Part shown: piece by piece, positions 5,691 through 7,280 of the stretch
Numbering within the stretch: position 1 is the first letter of the stretch
How the letters are laid out: every line of letters begins with the position of its first letter
NCBI GenBank assembly: GCA_031289855.1
Contig: JAITOR010000021.1
Coordinates: 1-7,280, forward strand
Length of the DNA stretch: 7,280 bases
Origin: Rickettsiales bacterium
Lineage (GTDB): Bacteria; Pseudomonadota; Alphaproteobacteria; Rickettsiales; UBA1997
Direction of reading: 5' to 3'
Notes under the pieces: generated by a model
Databases searched by the model: none
Told to the model about the DNA's origin: nothing
Seen by the model: only the letters and a program-made list of their open reading frames with translations
Position numbers and translations under genes: made by a program

Positions 5691-5749
5691 TAATAATGAA
5701 AACAAATTAGTTTATATTGATTAATTTGTTTTTATTATTATTTTCTTTT
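5691..5749 (+). terminator. Intrinsic terminator of the 531-aa gene
   Basis: Bases 5691-5709 pair with 5722-5740 (19 pairs including one G-U), followed by TTTTCTTTT. The right arm ATTAATTTGTTTTTATTATT and the T-rich tail almost repeat 1085-1113, so the two paralogues share a terminator sequence. The right arm also overlaps the tsaD promoter. Confidence 0.75.
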
Positions 5750-5754
5750 ATAAT
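5726..5754 (+). promoter_or_regulatory. tsaD promoter, predicted to give a leaderless mRNA
   Basis: TTGTTT (5726-5731) and a perfect TATAAT (5749-5754) are 17 bases apart. The -10 hexamer occupies positions -12 to -7 relative to the A of the tsaD ATG at 5761, so transcription should begin at or within a base or two of the start codon. No ribosome binding site is visible, which agrees. The promoter lies inside the preceding terminator's right arm and T tail. Confidence 0.6.
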
Positions 5755-5760
5755 CGTATT

Positions 5761-6786
5761 ATGAAGATTTTGGGAATTGAAAGTAGTTGTGATGAAACAG
5801 CGATTGCGATTGTTAATGATAATAGAGATATTTTGGCAAACAATATTGTCTCACAAATTGATATACACAAAGTGTGGGGTGGTGTAATTCCTGAGGTTGC
5901 AAGTCGTAATCATCTTGATGTGATAGACAAAGTTATTGAAAAAACATTACAAGATGCCAATTTAACCTTTGTCGATATCGATGCAATCGCCACCACCACA
6001 GGTCCTGGTCTTATGGGAGGTCTATTGGTTGGCGCTTTGATGGGGCAAACTTTATCAAGTGTTTTGAAAAAACCATTTATTCCCGTAAATCACTTGGAGG
6101 GGCATTTACTTACAACTCGTCTCACAAACAATATACAATTTCCGTTTTTAACCTTTTTGATATCGGGAGGACATACACAAATAATACTTGCAAATGGCAT
6201 CGGTGACTATAAAAAAATCGGCGAAACGATAGATGATAGTCTTGGCGAATGCTTTGACAAGGTGGGACAAATGCTTGGTTTAGAATATCCAGCGGGGCCA
6301 AAAATAGAGCAATTGGCAAAAAATGGTGATGAAAATAGGTATAAGTTTGTAAAACCTTTGATAAATGCAATAGGGAAAGGTGTTAGAGAGGAACATAAAT
6401 ACAATTTTTCATTTTCAGGTCTAAAAACTGCCGTTAGATTACAAACTGAAAAAATGCAAACCATAACTGAACAAGATAAATGCGATATTAGTGCAAGTTT
6501 TCAAAAAACGGTATTGGAAATTTTGCAAGATAGATTTAAAAATGTGCTTATTACGGGCATTAAAGTCAAAAATTTAGTCTTTGCTGGCGGTGTAAGTGCC
6601 AATCAATACATAAAAAATGGCATGAAAGAAATATGTGCTAAATATAATATGGAGGTGATGTCGCCACCAATAAAACTATGCACTGATAATGGTGTTATGG
6701 TGGCTTGGGCTGGTCTGGAAAGGTATAAACTTGGTTTATATAAAAAAAGTGATATATTGGAAATAAAAGCAAATTGGGAATTATAA
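5761..6786 (+). CDS. tsaD: tRNA N6-threonylcarbamoyladenosine transferase TsaD
   Basis: TsaD transfers the threonylcarbamoyl group from threonylcarbamoyl-AMP (made by TsaC/TsaB-type partners) to A37 of ANN-decoding tRNAs, working with TsaB and TsaE in the cytoplasm. The 341-residue length is normal. The start at MKILGIESSCDET is the canonical family N-terminus, so no other start is likely. Visible signatures are the metal ligands His111 and His115 in NHLEGH, SGGHTQ (135-140), the EYPAGP loop (175-180), FSFSGLKTAVR (216-226), AGGVSAN (275-281) and CTDNG (307-311) with the conserved metal-binding Asp309. All key motifs are intact. No partner genes are adjacent. The gene has its own promoter abutting the ATG. 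Its last six bases overlap the convergent iscU gene, and no terminator separates the two. It is an essential-type gene in most bacteria, so it is probably chromosomal here. Confidence 0.98.
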   Translation: MKILGIESSCDETAIAIVNDNRDILANNIVSQIDIHKVWGGVIPEVASRNHLDVIDKVIEKTLQDANLTFVDIDAIATTTGPGLMGGLLVGALMGQTLSSVLKKPFIPVNHLEGHLLTTRLTNNIQFPFLTFLISGGHTQIILANGIGDYKKIGETIDDSLGECFDKVGQMLGLEYPAGPKIEQLAKNGDENRYKFVKPLINAIGKGVREEHKYNFSFSGLKTAVRLQTEKMQTITEQDKCDISASFQKTVLEILQDRFKNVLITGIKVKNLVFAGGVSANQYIKNGMKEICAKYNMEVMSPPIKLCTDNGVMVAWAGLERYKLGLYKKSDILEIKANWEL

Positions 6787-7161
6787 ATTTTTATTTTTGT
6801 AATTCTCTATTGCTTTTACAATGGCCTCCTCCGCCATAACCGAACAATGTATTTTTAATGCTGGAAGTTCCAATTCCTTCACCAGATCTTTATTTGAAAT
6901 TTTCCTCGCTTCTTCAATGGTTTTTCCAATTATTTTTTCCGTCATGAGAGAACTTGCAGAAATAGCACCTCCACAACCAAAAGTTTTGAACTTTGCATCT
7001 GTCACCACATTATTTTCAACCTTTATCCAAAATTGCAACATATCGCCACATATGGCAGATCCAACTAAGCCAGTGCCAACATTTTTATCTTTTTCATCTA
7101 ATTTGCCTACATTTCTTGGATTTTGAACATGATCTAATGCTAATTTTGACAATTCATACAT
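6781..7161 (-). CDS. iscU: Iron-sulfur cluster assembly scaffold IscU
   Basis: IscU is the scaffold on which [2Fe-2S] clusters are built from IscS-derived sulfur before transfer to target proteins. At 126 residues it is the short IscU form, not the longer NifU. The N-terminus (HVQNPRNVGKLD, 11-22) is typical. Cluster ligands are present: Cys38 and Asp40 in ICGD, Cys63 in FGCGGA, and His105/Cys106 in KIHCSVMAEEA. The HscA-binding LPPVK motif of the Escherichia coli protein is LPALK here (99-103). The start has AAGGA (7167-7171) five bases upstream. It is not next to iscS, iscA, hscA or hscB within this window, so the usual isc operon is split or lies further right. It converges on tsaD with a 6-bp overlap. 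Confidence 0.97.
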   Translation of the reverse strand: MYELSKLALDHVQNPRNVGKLDEKDKNVGTGLVGSAICGDMLQFWIKVENNVVTDAKFKTFGCGGAISASSLMTEKIIGKTIEEARKISNKDLVKELELPALKIHCSVMAEEAIVKAIENYKNKNL

Positions 7162-7166
7162 AAAAA

Positions 7167-7209
7167 TCCTTTTTTATTTAAATGATAAATAATGATGAAT
7201 AAAAAGCAA
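7167..7209 (-). promoter_or_regulatory. iscU promoter and ribosome binding site
   Basis: On the minus strand TTGCTT (7204-7209) and TATCAT (7182-7187) are 16 bases apart, giving a start near 7175 and a short leader with AAGGA at 7167-7171. I see no IscR-like or iron-box operator. The remaining sequence to 7280 shows no supported gene on either strand. Confidence 0.5.
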
Positions 7210-7280
7210 ATTAATAATCTATTTAGTTTTTAATTCATATTTTTTCATACGTTTTTTACATTATTTATTATGTTTTTATT

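Noticed and set aside
7162..7280. A further gene at the right edge (for example a nine-codon minus frame MKKYELKTK)
   Set aside because: Too short, no ribosome binding site, and no similarity to iscS or any other isc gene; treated as intergenic.

Overview
The window is strongly A+T-rich, with long A and T runs between genes. It carries three recognisable housekeeping or metabolic genes: a type III glutamine synthetase (glnN, minus strand), tsaD (plus) and iscU (minus). Low G+C, compact convergent genes, an IscU of the proteobacterial ISC type and unusual low-complexity proteins suggest a reduced-genome, probably host-associated bacterium. I cannot place it more precisely from sequence alone; an alphaproteobacterial (Rickettsiales or Holosporales-like) lineage is one possibility.

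Layout: 53-1024 (+) encodes an unrecognised 323-aa protein (Lys/Glu-rich repeats, a middle domain, a Pro-rich tail). 1025-1406 holds a hairpin, an A/T-only terminator and copy A of a ~235-bp repeat. 1407-1481 (+) is a previously easy-to-miss 24-codon gene for a CGCGC peptide, with its own promoter, ribosome binding site and a bidirectional terminator shared with glnN (1589-3688, -). 3689-4040 holds the glnN promoter and copy B of the repeat, which ends in a 14-T run. 4041-5636 (+) encodes a 531-aa paralogue of the first protein with two glycine-zipper membrane segments. A hairpin and terminator follow, then tsaD (5761-6786, +), which converges on and overlaps iscU (6781-7161, -) by 6 bp. The last ~120 bases hold only the iscU promoter.

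The most interesting content is the accessory part. The 323-aa and 531-aa proteins share a central domain, a similar leader, a poly-T run upstream of the start, and a similar 3' hairpin plus terminator. The poly-T run of the second falls in the spacer of a predicted promoter (TTGCTT-16-TATTAT). The -35 element (TTGC) of this promoter, and of the small peptide's promoter (TTGCAA-17-TATACT), is the exact 3' end of the repeat. The repeat therefore looks like a promoter-bearing cassette placed in front of a family of lineage-specific genes. With poly-T spacers, a perfect 75-bp-period coding repeat and a G9 run in the coding sequence, the locus has the hallmarks of a contingency (phase-variable) locus. 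All functional statements about these proteins are inference; no homologue was recognised.
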